Position numbers and translations under genes: made by a program. 64,000 nt of DNA from SZUA-22 sp963751695 (GTDB lineage Bacteria > Bacteroidota > Ignavibacteria > Ignavibacteriales > Melioribacteraceae), in contig CAVVVP010000003.1 in NCBI GenBank assembly GCA_963751695.1, positions 310,001 to 374,000 on the forward strand. The letters run 5' to 3'. Under the pieces are notes generated by a model. That model did no database searches and was not told the origin of the DNA. It saw only the letters and a list, made by a program, of their open reading frames with translations. Shown piece after piece: positions 26,992-35,820 of the stretch. How positions within the stretch are numbered: position 1 is the stretch's first letter; each line of letters opens with the position of its first letter.

Positions 26992-28386
26992 TTAGAATAC
27001 CCCAAGCTCTATTTTGTTTCTTATAGTATCAACAATATCTTTTGTTGAGATATCGTCAGCTAGCATCTGATCAACATTGTTATAGGCATGAATTACAGTT
27101 GAATGATCTCTACCTCCAAAATGAAGTCCGATTGTTTTTAGTGATGATTTCGTCAGTTTCTTTGATAAGAACATTGCTATTTGTCTAGCAAGCACAATTT
27201 CTTTTTTTCTATTCTTTTCCCGGAGTTTATTCTCATCAACTTCAAAATATTCACAAACTACATGAGTTATATAGTCGATGGAAATATTGGTCTGTCTACC
27301 TGTTGCAATTTCTTTAACTGTCTTTCTTGTCAGTTCAAGATTTATCTCTTGAGAATTAAGTGATGCGCCAGCAAGTAGTTTAATAAGACATCCTTCTAAT
27401 TCACGGATATTTGATGTTATGTTGAAGGCAATAAACTCAAGAATCTCTGGTGAAATATAAATCCCATAGGTTTCTGCTTTGTTTTTCAGTATTGCTATTC
27501 TAGTTTCAAAATCTGGGGCTTGAATATCGGCAGTCAATCCCCACTGGAATCGTGAGATCAGTCTCTCGCTCAATCCTTTTAGGTCTTTTGGGGGTTTATC
27601 AGAAGAAAGGATTAGTTGCTTTCCTGCTTGATGCAATGTATTGAAGAGGTGGAAGAAGTGATCTTGAGTTTTTTCTTTTCCTATCAAGAATTGGATATCA
27701 TCAATTATTAAAACATCCATGCTCTTGTAGAAGCTTGAAAATTCGCTAATTCTACCACCTTGAATTGCATCAATAAATTCGACAGTAAACTGCTCTGTTG
27801 ATAAATAAATGACTCTTTTGGATGGGAACTTTTCAATTATTGTATTTCCTATTGCCTGGATTAGGTGAGTCTTTCCAAGGCCCACTCCACCATAAGTAAA
27901 AAATGGATTGAAGGATGTATCACCTGGGTTTTCTGCAATTGCAACTGCTGCGGCCTTTGCTAATTGATTTCCCTCTCCCTTGATAAAGTTGTCAAATTTA
28001 TACTTGGGAATAAGATAGCTTTTAAATTCTGGTCTTATTTGTACTTCTACTTTTTCAACAACTGGCTGGAGTTTATTTATAATAACAGGTTCTTCGTCTA
28101 ATTCTATCTCATTAGAAACCAAATAGACTAATTTTCCATCTTCCCCAAGAACTTGCATAATTACCTTGTTGATAATTGTATTGTAATGCTCATCTATCCA
28201 TTCAATAAAGAAACTGTTAGGAACTTGAATTTTGAGTACGTTGCTTTTAAAGGAAACTGGTTTAATTGGAATAAACCATGTATTGTATGTAAGTGCAGGA
28301 ACATCTTTTTTAATTAAAGATAGACATGTTTTCCAAACTTCGTTCAATTCACTTGGTTTAAGATTGTCATCAGACGAGTCTTTCAA
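26992..28386 (-). CDS. dnaA: Chromosomal replication initiator DnaA
   Basis: AAA+ initiator that binds DnaA boxes and unwinds the origin. It is 464 aa with the usual four domains: domain I (about 15-85, WKTCLSLIKKDVPALTYNTWF), a linker, AAA+ domain with Walker A GGVGLGKT (166-173) and Walker B LIIDDIQF, and the C-terminal DNA-binding domain with GGRDHSTVIHAYNNV. The only available start is TTG at 28386; a stop codon lies two codons upstream. A perfect TTATCCACA box (28393-28401) begins 7 bp before the start, so DnaA autoregulation is plausible. No dnaN neighbour is present; it ends at a strong terminator. Confidence 0.97.
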   Translation of the reverse strand: MKDSSDDNLKPSELNEVWKTCLSLIKKDVPALTYNTWFIPIKPVSFKSNVLKIQVPNSFFIEWIDEHYNTIINKVIMQVLGEDGKLVYLVSNEIELDEEPVIINKLQPVVEKVEVQIRPEFKSYLIPKYKFDNFIKGEGNQLAKAAAVAIAENPGDTSFNPFFTYGGVGLGKTHLIQAIGNTIIEKFPSKRVIYLSTEQFTVEFIDAIQGGRISEFSSFYKSMDVLIIDDIQFLIGKEKTQDHFFHLFNTLHQAGKQLILSSDKPPKDLKGLSERLISRFQWGLTADIQAPDFETRIAILKNKAETYGIYISPEILEFIAFNITSNIRELEGCLIKLLAGASLNSQEINLELTRKTVKEIATGRQTNISIDYITHVVCEYFEVDENKLREKNRKKEIVLARQIAMFLSKKLTKSSLKTIGLHFGGRDHSTVIHAYNNVDQMLADDISTKDIVDTIRNKIELGVF

Positions 28387-28680
28387 TTTTAATTATCCAC
28401 AATTAGCAAAATTTAAAAAATCTGTTTTTAGTAAAAATTCAATATATGTTTTTAGCATCTCTTTTTTTTATCAACATCTTGTTAACATTAGTCGCGCGAT
28501 ATAACTTGCTAAGAAGAAATAACTTACGCGAGATTTTTAAACCAGTCTGCACAAACTGCGCAAACAGAGTCGCTTATGGCCTAAATAAATTAAATCGTGA
28601 AACGTTTCACGAAATCATGTTATCAACAAGTTGTCAACAGGGTCTTCTCCCTTCTAAGTGGATGTGAAAATAGGATTAAT
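28387..28680. other. Candidate chromosomal replication origin (oriC)
   Basis: The non-coding region upstream of dnaA contains TTATCCACA (28393-28401), TTATCAACA (28468-28476), TTATCAACA (28620-28628) and TTGTCAACA (28631-28639), all in the same orientation. The last two are only 2 bp apart. It also has an 18-bp palindrome (28595-28612). A very AT-rich stretch continues to about 28860 and could serve as the unwinding element. Gene orientation switches from mostly minus on the left to mostly plus on the right exactly here, as expected at an origin. No gene is seen between 28387 and 28866. Confidence 0.7.
28595..28612. promoter_or_regulatory. 18-bp perfect palindrome in the candidate origin
   Basis: TCGTGAAACGTTTCACGA is its own reverse complement. 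It contains the GTGAAAC and GTTTCAC half-sites known from parS (centromere) sites, but in the inverted arrangement, so it is not a canonical parS. It may bind a dimeric regulator or an origin-associated protein. Confidence 0.45.
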
Positions 28681-28866
28681 TTGAAAGTTGTGCAAATTAT
28701 TTTTGCTCGTTTTATCTAACTTCTTTCAAAGAAACAAAATAAAATTTTTAGCTAAAACTTTTATTAAAACGTTATAATTCTGACTTATATTTTTTATGTT
28801 TAACTATAACAATATTGCTGATATTCAAGTAAAAGTCGAAAATCTTTACAAAATTTGGGTCAAAAA

Positions 28867-29838
28867 ATGAAGAATATTCTAATCATCTTTACTGGCGGAA
28901 CTTTTTCCATGAAAATAGATAAAATAACCGGTGGAGCGGTCCCCCATTTTCATGGAAATCAGCTCTTGGAAATGATTCCAGACGCTTCCCAATATGCAAA
29001 TATTTCTATGTACGAATTTGGTATGTACCCAGGTCCGCATATGACTCCGAAGCTTATGCTTGATCTTTCAAAACAAGTAAAGAAATACATTCAATCTGAT
29101 GATATTGATGGAATAATTGTCACGCATGGAACAGACACACTTGAAGAAACGGCTTATCTGCTGGATCTTACCATTAAAACTCCTAAACCAATTGTTGTAA
29201 TTGGTGCAATGCGTACAAGTTCGGAACCTGATTGGGATGGGCCGAAAAACTTACTTGATGCAATTCATATTGTTAATAGTCCTAATAGTCAAAATATGGG
29301 AGTCCTCGTTTGCTTGAATGGAGAAATAAATGCAGCGAGCGAAGTCACTAAAACACATACCGAGGATATTGAAACGTTCCACAGCCTTGATTTTGGCGCT
29401 CTTGGTTTTGTAGATAGAGGAACAGTAATTTTTAACAGAATGCCGAAAAAGTTAGAAACATTGAAATCAGAAAATATTGAGCCGAATGTTGATATAATTA
29501 AAATTTATGCAGGAATAACTGACAAATTCTTTAGATTTTCAGTTGATGGCGGAATTGCTGGAATCGTCGTTGAAGCTCTTGGGGTAGGAAATGTCCCACC
29601 AAAAGCTTTTGATGGAATTAAATATGCAGTTGAACATAATGTGCCAGTTGTCTTAGTTTCAAGGTGTCCTGCTGGGGAGACTTTAGATATTTATAGTTAC
29701 CCAGGAGCTGGAAAATGGATAAAAGAGTTGGGTGTGATTTTTACTGACTATTTAAATGGTCAAAAAGCGAGAATAAAGCTTATGCTAGCTCTGGCAATTA
29801 CAAGAGATAAAATTATGCTTCACAAATTATTTGAATGA
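28867..29838 (+). CDS. ansA: L-asparaginase, type I-like
   Basis: Hydrolyses L-asparagine to aspartate and ammonia; cytoplasmic, no signal peptide, 323 aa. The two catalytic threonine motifs are present: IFTGGTFSM at the N-terminus and IVTHGTDTLEETAY around residue 82-95. GAMRTSSEPDWDGP follows the typical GAMR motif. I use the ATG at 28867 rather than TTG at 28855, which adds four unlikely residues. Its stop overlaps the start of the next gene (ATGA), indicating coupled translation. Archaeal GatD-like amidase relatives are less likely at this length. Confidence 0.92.
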   Translation: MKNILIIFTGGTFSMKIDKITGGAVPHFHGNQLLEMIPDASQYANISMYEFGMYPGPHMTPKLMLDLSKQVKKYIQSDDIDGIIVTHGTDTLEETAYLLDLTIKTPKPIVVIGAMRTSSEPDWDGPKNLLDAIHIVNSPNSQNMGVLVCLNGEINAASEVTKTHTEDIETFHSLDFGALGFVDRGTVIFNRMPKKLETLKSENIEPNVDIIKIYAGITDKFFRFSVDGGIAGIVVEALGVGNVPPKAFDGIKYAVEHNVPVVLVSRCPAGETLDIYSYPGAGKWIKELGVIFTDYLNGQKARIKLMLALAITRDKIMLHKLFE

Positions 29839-30356
29839 ATATGATTGAGAAACTAAAACCATGGGTCTCTACTGTTATCCTACTTCCACTAGCTGTATTT
29901 TTAATAATTAATAAGGGTAATTTTATCTTTATTATTGATCATGTCAATTTACTTTTTCATGAAGGGGGACATGGAGTTTTCAGTCTGTTCGGAAAGTTCA
30001 TATACACTCTTGGCGGTTCTTTAATGCAGATCATTATTCCTGGTCTTTTCATTTTCTATTTTTACTCGCATGAACAAAGAATTGGAGTCCAAATTTCACT
30101 AATTTATCTCGCGCAGAATCTAATGAATATTGGAGTATACGCTGCTGATGCAAGAGTACAGCGGCTTCCTTTGCTTGGGGGAAACAAAGTCTACCACGAT
30201 TGGACATACCTCCTTAGAAAAGTTGGATTGCTGGAATATGACCAGACTGTTGGAAACCTATTCTATATCACTGCAATTATTCTAATTATTTTGGCTTTAA
30301 TTCTCCCATTGGTCATGAAAGACTATGAAAAAGTTATTCTCAATATGAGAGTATAG
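29835..30356 (+). CDS. Small membrane protein with HExxH motif
   Basis: A 173-aa polytopic membrane protein with hydrophobic helices near 12-35, 57-78, 88-105 and 142-162. HEGGH at 42-46 lies at the edge of a membrane segment, followed by LGGSLMQIIIPG and by AADARVQRLPLLGG (103-116), where Asp105 could be a third metal ligand. This layout recalls M50/site-2-protease-like or related short membrane metalloproteins. Function is unknown; catalysis is an inference from HExxH alone. It is coupled to the asparaginase gene through a 4-bp ATGA overlap. Confidence 0.6.
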   Translation: MNMIEKLKPWVSTVILLPLAVFLIINKGNFIFIIDHVNLLFHEGGHGVFSLFGKFIYTLGGSLMQIIIPGLFIFYFYSHEQRIGVQISLIYLAQNLMNIGVYAADARVQRLPLLGGNKVYHDWTYLLRKVGLLEYDQTVGNLFYITAIILIILALILPLVMKDYEKVILNMRV

Positions 30357-30433
30357 TTTTTCTTTCAACTTTAAATTATTTCTTATATTTTAGTGCAAAT
30401 CCAAAAAGACCTCACCTTCATTAAGGAGTGAAA

Positions 30434-31774
30434 ATGGGCAAGATTAAAGAAGTTATTAAGAGAAATGGAACAATTGTTCCTTTCAATCCAGAAAGAATTA
30501 TGAACGCTATTTATCGAGCTGCTGTTTCTGTAGGTGGGCGAGATAAAGAAACAGCAAAAGAGTTGGCTGACATGGTTGTTGCTGAACTTGAAGCAGGCAT
30601 GCAGGCTGGATTCATTCCTAATATTGAAGAAATACAGGATGTAATTGAAAAAGTGCTTATCGAAAATGGGCATGCGCAAGTTTCTAAGGAATATATTCTA
30701 TATAGAGAGGAGAGGAAACAGAAGCGCGAATCAAATGCTGAACAAGGTACCCGTTCTGCAGATAAAATTCCATGGGAGAAAATCTGGCATATTCTTAATT
30801 GGAGCGTAAAAAATGAATTGAACACGATCGAGAAAATTAACACAAAAATCGATGAAGGAGGTTTTGCCGATGTTGTTAGTGCTTCCGAGGCATTATACGA
30901 AAAGGATGTTGACCGCGCAGCAAAGTTTATCTTAAGTAGAAGTGATAAGCTTAAGTTAGTTTTTATCAGTGGACCATCATCTTCGGGTAAAACAACTACA
31001 ACTATTAAAATTGAACAGCGATTAAAAAAGCATGGATTAAGTTTTGCTACCTTGAATGTTGATCATTATTTCTTTGATCTTGAACTCCATCCAAAAGATG
31101 AGTTTGGAGACTATGATTTTGAAACTCCTCAAGCGCTAGATCTTCCTCTTATAAATGAGCATCTGCAAAAACTTGTCGTTGGAAATGAAGTGAGAATTCC
31201 AAGCTACGATTTTAAGGAGGGACAACGAACTCTTAATGCAACTCCGATGCAAGTTAAGGAAAATGAGATTATCCTAATTGACAGTCTGCATGGCCTTTAT
31301 CCTCAGTTCAGTGAAGGAATTGATAATGATCTTAAATTTAAACTTTATCTTGAACCTCTTCTTCAAGTCAAAGGGGCAGATGATAAATTCGTTCAATGGA
31401 CTGATATCAGATTAATGCGCAGAATGCTGAGAGACTCTGTTCATCGTGCCTACAATCCAAAGCAGACATTGGAACATTGGCACTATGTTCGTTCAAGTGA
31501 GTTGCGGCACATTATTCCATACAGCAACACAGCAGATTACATAATTAGCAGCGGTATGCCTTATGAAATCTCCCTTTACCGAGCAAGATTAATCGATAAT
31601 TTTAGAGATTGGGTAAAAGATTTCAAGGATAATCCTTTAAAAGCAGACGCTTACAAAAGAGCCTCCAGAACACTAAAAGTTCTTGAAGCTGTTCGACCAA
31701 TGGAAAAGGATTCGGATGTTCCCAAGGATTCTGTTTTGCGAGAGTTTATTGGTGGAAGTGAGCTTAAGTACTGA
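30434..31774 (+). CDS. ATP-cone/uridine kinase-like fusion protein
   Basis: A 446-aa two-domain protein. Residues 1-90 form an ATP-cone (IKEVIKRNGTIVPFNPERIM, VSKEYILYREERKQKRE), the nucleotide-sensing domain of ribonucleotide reductases and NrdR. The C-terminal kinase domain has a P-loop SGPSSSGKTTTT (179-190), LNVDHYFFD and DSLHGLYPQFSE, typical of the uridine kinase/phosphoribulokinase family. It is likely a nucleoside kinase with allosteric nucleotide control. AAGGAG lies 5 bp before the ATG at 30434, which I prefer to GTG 30428. The specific nucleoside is unknown. Confidence 0.82.
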   Translation: MGKIKEVIKRNGTIVPFNPERIMNAIYRAAVSVGGRDKETAKELADMVVAELEAGMQAGFIPNIEEIQDVIEKVLIENGHAQVSKEYILYREERKQKRESNAEQGTRSADKIPWEKIWHILNWSVKNELNTIEKINTKIDEGGFADVVSASEALYEKDVDRAAKFILSRSDKLKLVFISGPSSSGKTTTTIKIEQRLKKHGLSFATLNVDHYFFDLELHPKDEFGDYDFETPQALDLPLINEHLQKLVVGNEVRIPSYDFKEGQRTLNATPMQVKENEIILIDSLHGLYPQFSEGIDNDLKFKLYLEPLLQVKGADDKFVQWTDIRLMRRMLRDSVHRAYNPKQTLEHWHYVRSSELRHIIPYSNTADYIISSGMPYEISLYRARLIDNFRDWVKDFKDNPLKADAYKRASRTLKVLEAVRPMEKDSDVPKDSVLREFIGGSELKY

Positions 31775-31913
31775 TTGTTTTTAACTTTACCTACAATTAG
31801 GGAAACTTTAATCACGATATTCTCAAGGACCTATTAATGGATTAACGCTCAGAATAAAAGACACGACTGAAATAGTTTATGACCTTTATTGTTAAAATTT
31901 ATTTGAATATAAT

Positions 31914-32317
31914 ATGAGAACATTGAGAAAAACAATCTTGCCTATTTTTTATCGACGGTTTGGATAAGTGTCTCTGAATTTGTTAGAAATGAATTCATAG
32001 TAAAAAATTATTGGGTCGAGCATTACAAATCTTTGGGACTTGTTTTTCCATCTGAGCCAATTAATGGAGCAGTTTGGAGTATTTGGTCTTTGCTTTTCGC
32101 AATTTCTATCTTCATAATTTCAAGATAGTTTACTATGCTCCAAACAACTTTTCTTTCTTGGTTTGTTGGTTTTATATTAATGTGGGTTGTTGTTGGAAAT
32201 CTGGGTGTTTTACCAACAGGAATATTATTTATTGCTGTTCCTTTGAGTTTATTCGAAGCATTTCTGGCAACATTGATAATTACGAAAATGACAATAGAAA
32301 ATGAAACGATCCTCTAA
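31914..32317 (+). pseudogene. Broken small polytopic membrane protein gene
   Basis: Adding one A to the A-run at 31928-31932 and reading through the TAG at 32126-32128 restores a 134-codon frame: MRTLRKNNLAYFLSTVWISV..., SLGLVFPSEPINGAVWSIW, then LLQTTFLSWFVGFIL-like membrane helices after the stop. The repaired protein has about four transmembrane segments. As sequenced, it carries a 1-bp homopolymer frameshift and an in-frame nonsense codon, so it is inactive unless both are sequencing errors. The function of the family is unknown to me. Confidence 0.7.
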
Positions 32318-32341
32318 AAAGGTATTTAATGCTGTTACCTG

Positions 32342-32692
32342 TTAAATTACTTCATCAATTCTTTCTGTCGGGCGAGCAACAACAGCTTTCTCTCCTTTTT
32401 CAATAATTGGGCGTTCCATTAGGTTTGGCTCTTTGATCATAAGCTCAATAATTTGATCATTTGTGTAGTTGTTGTTATTAAAATCCAGTTCTTTATAAGC
32501 CTTTTCCTTTTTTCTTAAAAGCTCTTCTGGTTTCATTCCCATCTTTTTTAGTAAATTTTTTAATCTGGTTTTTGAAAGTGGTGTTTCATGATATTTTACA
32601 ATATCATACTCTAAACCTTTTTCCTCCAAGTATTTAAGTCCTTGTCTGCTCTTAGTGCATGTTGGTTTATGATATATGGTTATTTCTGCCAT
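32342..32692 (-). CDS. ArsC/Spx-family arsenate reductase-like protein
   Basis: A 116-aa thioredoxin-fold protein of the ArsC/Spx/YffB family. The N-terminal ITIYHKPTCTKSRQGLKYLE has the single catalytic Cys12 in the CTKSR loop, and MERPIIEKGEKAVVARP carries the conserved RP(I/V) with cis-proline and arginine. Family members reduce arsenate using glutathione/glutaredoxin; many chromosomal copies have unproven arsenate activity. No arsB/acr3/arsR gene is nearby, so a resistance role is unsupported. It is convergent with the pseudogene and divergent from tex. Confidence 0.85.
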   Translation of the reverse strand: MAEITIYHKPTCTKSRQGLKYLEEKGLEYDIVKYHETPLSKTRLKNLLKKMGMKPEELLRKKEKAYKELDFNNNNYTNDQIIELMIKEPNLMERPIIEKGEKAVVARPTERIDEVI

Positions 32693-32792
32693 GACTATTC
32701 TCCAATTTGTTTCTCAAACATTAAGTCTAATTTTCAAGTAGAAAAATTAGTAATTTCTTTATTGATTTGTGTTTTCAAATTATGAGGTAGTA

Positions 32793-34955
32793 GTGAACAT
32801 TCCAAAACAGATTTCAGAAGAATTGCAATTAAAAGAAGAACAAGTTATTAGCACTGCAAAATTGTTTGCTGAAGATGCAACAGTCCCATTCATTGCTCGT
32901 TATCGAAAAGAAAATACTGGTGGTTTAGATGAAGAAGTAATACGCGAAATCGAAGATAAGTTAAATTATTATGAAATATTAGAAAGTCGGAAGGAAACGA
33001 TTCTAAGCAGTATTGAAGAACAAGGCAAGCTGACAGATGAACTTAGGGAGAAAATCGTAAATTCAAATAAGTTGAGAGAAATTGAAGATCTTTATCTTCC
33101 TTACAAGCCGAAACGTAAAACAAGAGGAACTGTTGCAAAATCCAAAGGATTGGAACCTTTAGCAAATTTAATGCTTAATAGACCAAATTATGATGAAGAT
33201 TTTGATGCAGAATTAGAAAAATATCTTGATGAAGAAAATGGTGTTTCATCCTCCGAAGAGGCACTGCAGGGTGCGAAAGATATAATTGCAGAAATGATTA
33301 GTGATGATGCTGATGTGCGGGAAGCTGTAAGAAATTCATTGCTTTATAATTCAACTGTTCAATCACTAAAATCTAAAGCAAAGGTTGAGAATAAAAACAA
33401 AAAGGATGTATACGAAGTATATCATGATTTTAAAATCGAGATCAACAAGATAAAGCCTTATCAAACCTTAGCTATTAATCGGGGAGAAAAAGAGGGATTT
33501 CTAAAGGCTAGTTTGGGATTTGAGAAAGAAGTAGTGCTTTCAAAAATACTTGAGACATATTTTGACTATGATGATAGTGCCTTTATGGATATTCTAGAAG
33601 TAGTTGTTGAAGATGCGTTTACGAGATTAATATTTCCCTCAATTGAAAGAGAGGTTAGGAATCAACTTACTGAAACCGCAGATCAGCATGCTATCGAAAT
33701 ATTTGGTGCTAACCTTCGTCAGCTTTTGCTACAACCACCAATTATGAATAAAACAATAATGGGCATCGATCCAGGTTTTGTTTCGGGCTCAAAGGTTGCT
33801 GTGATAGATGCAACTGGAAAATATTTGGAAGGACACACAATATATCCCCATTCTCCTCAAAGAAAAATAGATTCGGCTAAAGCAACGATATCAAAACTAG
33901 TTCAAAACTATAACATAGAGCTTATTGCAATTGGTAATGGTACTGCAAGTAGAGAAACAGAAGTAATGATTGCTGATCTGATAAAAGAAAATAATTTACA
34001 ATGTCATTACATAATTATTAATGAAGCTGGTGCATCAGTTTATTCAGCATCACCGTTGGCAAAGAGGGAGTTCCCAGATCTTGAAGCATCAATGCGGGGA
34101 AACATTTCAATAGCGCGGCGGGTTCTTGATCCACTTGCCGAACTGGTTAAGATAGATGCTAAATCAATTGGTGTTGGTTTATATCAACATGATGTTAACC
34201 AGAAGATGTTAAGAAAAAACCTCGATGATGTTGTAGATAGCTGTGTAAACTTTGTTGGAGTAGACCTAAATACTGCCTCAGCTCCGCTTCTTACATATGT
34301 CTCCGGACTTAATTCAAGGTTGGCCTCAAATATCGTAAAACATAGAGAAGAAAATGGCAAATTTAATTCCCGAAAAGAAATTCTAAATGTGAGTGGTATT
34401 GGAGAAAAATCATTTGAACAGGCTGCTGGATTTTTAAAGATTTCCGATGGTATCAATCCTTTTGACAATACTTCCATTCATCCGGAATCATATTCTGCAA
34501 CTGAACGGCTCTTAGAAATAGCATCTGTTTTAAATGAAAATATAACAACAGCTGGATCAGAAATTAAAAAATATGTTGATAAAAATGGCTCCATTAAAAC
34601 TGCTGAGGAGTTAGGAATTGGTGAGCCAACACTCTTGGATATTGTAGAAAACTTGCTTAAGCCAGGAAGAGATCCGAGAGAAGAAATGCCAAAACCAATT
34701 TTGAGAAGTGATGTATTAAAAATGGAAGACTTGTCTGAGGGAATGATTTTAAATGGAACTGTTCGCAATGTTGTTGATTTTGGTGCATTCGTTGATATTG
34801 GGGTGAAGCAAGATGCCCTCCTTCATATTTCTCAAATGGTTTATAAATTTATTAAGAATCCTATAGAGGTTATTAACGTTGGAGATGTTATCGAAGTAAC
34901 TGTTATAGGAATCGAAATATCAAAAGGCAGAATTTCAATTTCAATGAAAAAATGA
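32793..34955 (+). CDS. tex: Tex-family RNA-binding transcription accessory protein
   Basis: A cytoplasmic nucleic-acid-binding protein of about 720 aa. Its domain order matches Tex: an N-terminal helical region (EDATVPFIARYRKENTGGLD), the YqgF/RuvC-like fold (IMGIDPGFVSGSKVAVIDATG), HhH repeats (VSGIGEKSFEQAAGFLKI) and a C-terminal S1 RNA-binding domain (GMILNGTVRNVVDFGAFVDI). I choose the GTG at 32793, which has GAGG 5 bp upstream, over the GTG at 32769. It is monocistronic. Confidence 0.95.
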   Translation: MNIPKQISEELQLKEEQVISTAKLFAEDATVPFIARYRKENTGGLDEEVIREIEDKLNYYEILESRKETILSSIEEQGKLTDELREKIVNSNKLREIEDLYLPYKPKRKTRGTVAKSKGLEPLANLMLNRPNYDEDFDAELEKYLDEENGVSSSEEALQGAKDIIAEMISDDADVREAVRNSLLYNSTVQSLKSKAKVENKNKKDVYEVYHDFKIEINKIKPYQTLAINRGEKEGFLKASLGFEKEVVLSKILETYFDYDDSAFMDILEVVVEDAFTRLIFPSIEREVRNQLTETADQHAIEIFGANLRQLLLQPPIMNKTIMGIDPGFVSGSKVAVIDATGKYLEGHTIYPHSPQRKIDSAKATISKLVQNYNIELIAIGNGTASRETEVMIADLIKENNLQCHYIIINEAGASVYSASPLAKREFPDLEASMRGNISIARRVLDPLAELVKIDAKSIGVGLYQHDVNQKMLRKNLDDVVDSCVNFVGVDLNTASAPLLTYVSGLNSRLASNIVKHREENGKFNSRKEILNVSGIGEKSFEQAAGFLKISDGINPFDNTSIHPESYSATERLLEIASVLNENITTAGSEIKKYVDKNGSIKTAEELGIGEPTLLDIVENLLKPGRDPREEMPKPILRSDVLKMEDLSEGMILNGTVRNVVDFGAFVDIGVKQDALLHISQMVYKFIKNPIEVINVGDVIEVTVIGIEISKGRISISMKK

Positions 34956-35029
34956 TCTTCAATAAAAATTCAAGTGATTTTTTAACAACTTTACTATTTT
35001 AACAACTCATTTATCATATTATTATCTAA

Positions 35030-35788
35030 ATGAAAATTTCTGAATATTTACATAACACCATCTCGGAAAAAGGGGCTGCTTATCTTGTTCTTATTGATCC
35101 CGATAAATCAAGTGGAGAAAAGCTAGCAAAATTTGTTCGTCATTGTGAGCTCTCTGGGGTTGATGGCTTTCTGGCTGGTGGAAGCTTGATGACGACCCAC
35201 CGTTTGGGAGAAACAATATCAACAATCAAGAACAACAGTTCTTTACCTGTAATTCTTTTTCCTGGAAGCGAGAGCCAGATAATTCCAGCAGCAGATGCAA
35301 TATTGTTCATCTCGCTAATTAGTGGTAGAAACGCAGATCATCTTATTGGGAAACATGTTCTCGCTGCACCACTGATAAAAGAAATAAAAATTGAGCCGAT
35401 ATCTACTGGGTATATGCTTATTGAGTCGGGCAAACAAACCACCGCACAATATATGAGCGGAAGCTCTCCAATACCTAGGAATAAACCCGAAATAGCTTCA
35501 GCTACTGCCCTTGCCGGAGAATATCTTGGAATGAGTTTTATCTACCTTGAGGGAGGTTCTGGGGCAGATCAATCAGTTCCGAATGAAATGGTGAAAATGG
35601 TTGCTGACACAGTTTCAATACCCGTTATTGTCGGAGGAGGAATAAGAGAAAGCCAATCAGCGCGTGAAAAGGTTGAGCATGGCGCCAAAGTGATTATTAC
35701 TGGAAATTACTTTGAAGATGAAACTAAGTGGAACTTAATTAAAAATTTTGCAGAAGCAATTCACCAAAAAAATCCTCAAATTGTATAG
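35030..35788 (+). CDS. Geranylgeranylglyceryl/heptaprenylglyceryl phosphate synthase family
   Basis: A 252-aa TIM-barrel prenyltransferase that joins sn-glycerol-1-phosphate to a polyprenyl diphosphate in archaeal-type ether lipid synthesis. Visible motifs are LVLIDPDKSS (20-29), VDGFLAGGSLM, ILFPGSESQI, a Tyr-Leu-Glu-Gly-Gly-Ser-Gly phosphate-binding motif (YLEGGSGA) and IPVIVGGGIRESQSA. Group II enzymes of this kind are known in Bacteroidota and relatives, but the end product there is uncertain. It is 32 bp upstream of the PP2C phosphatase gene. Confidence 0.9.
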   Translation: MKISEYLHNTISEKGAAYLVLIDPDKSSGEKLAKFVRHCELSGVDGFLAGGSLMTTHRLGETISTIKNNSSLPVILFPGSESQIIPAADAILFISLISGRNADHLIGKHVLAAPLIKEIKIEPISTGYMLIESGKQTTAQYMSGSSPIPRNKPEIASATALAGEYLGMSFIYLEGGSGADQSVPNEMVKMVADTVSIPVIVGGGIRESQSAREKVEHGAKVIITGNYFEDETKWNLIKNFAEAIHQKNPQIV

Positions 35789-35820
35789 AGCAATACAATG
35801 CTAGTGGGTTAAGGAAAGTT

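Noticed and set aside
28595..28612. Canonical ParB-binding parS site
   Set aside because: The half-sites are present but in reversed order, so I record it only as a palindrome.
32074..32304. 76-codon plus-strand ORF
   Set aside because: It is in the wrong frame within the repaired membrane-protein pseudogene (31914-32317).
32342..32692. Arsenic resistance operon
   Set aside because: The ArsC/Spx-like gene has no arsR, arsB or acr3 partner, so only the family name is supported.
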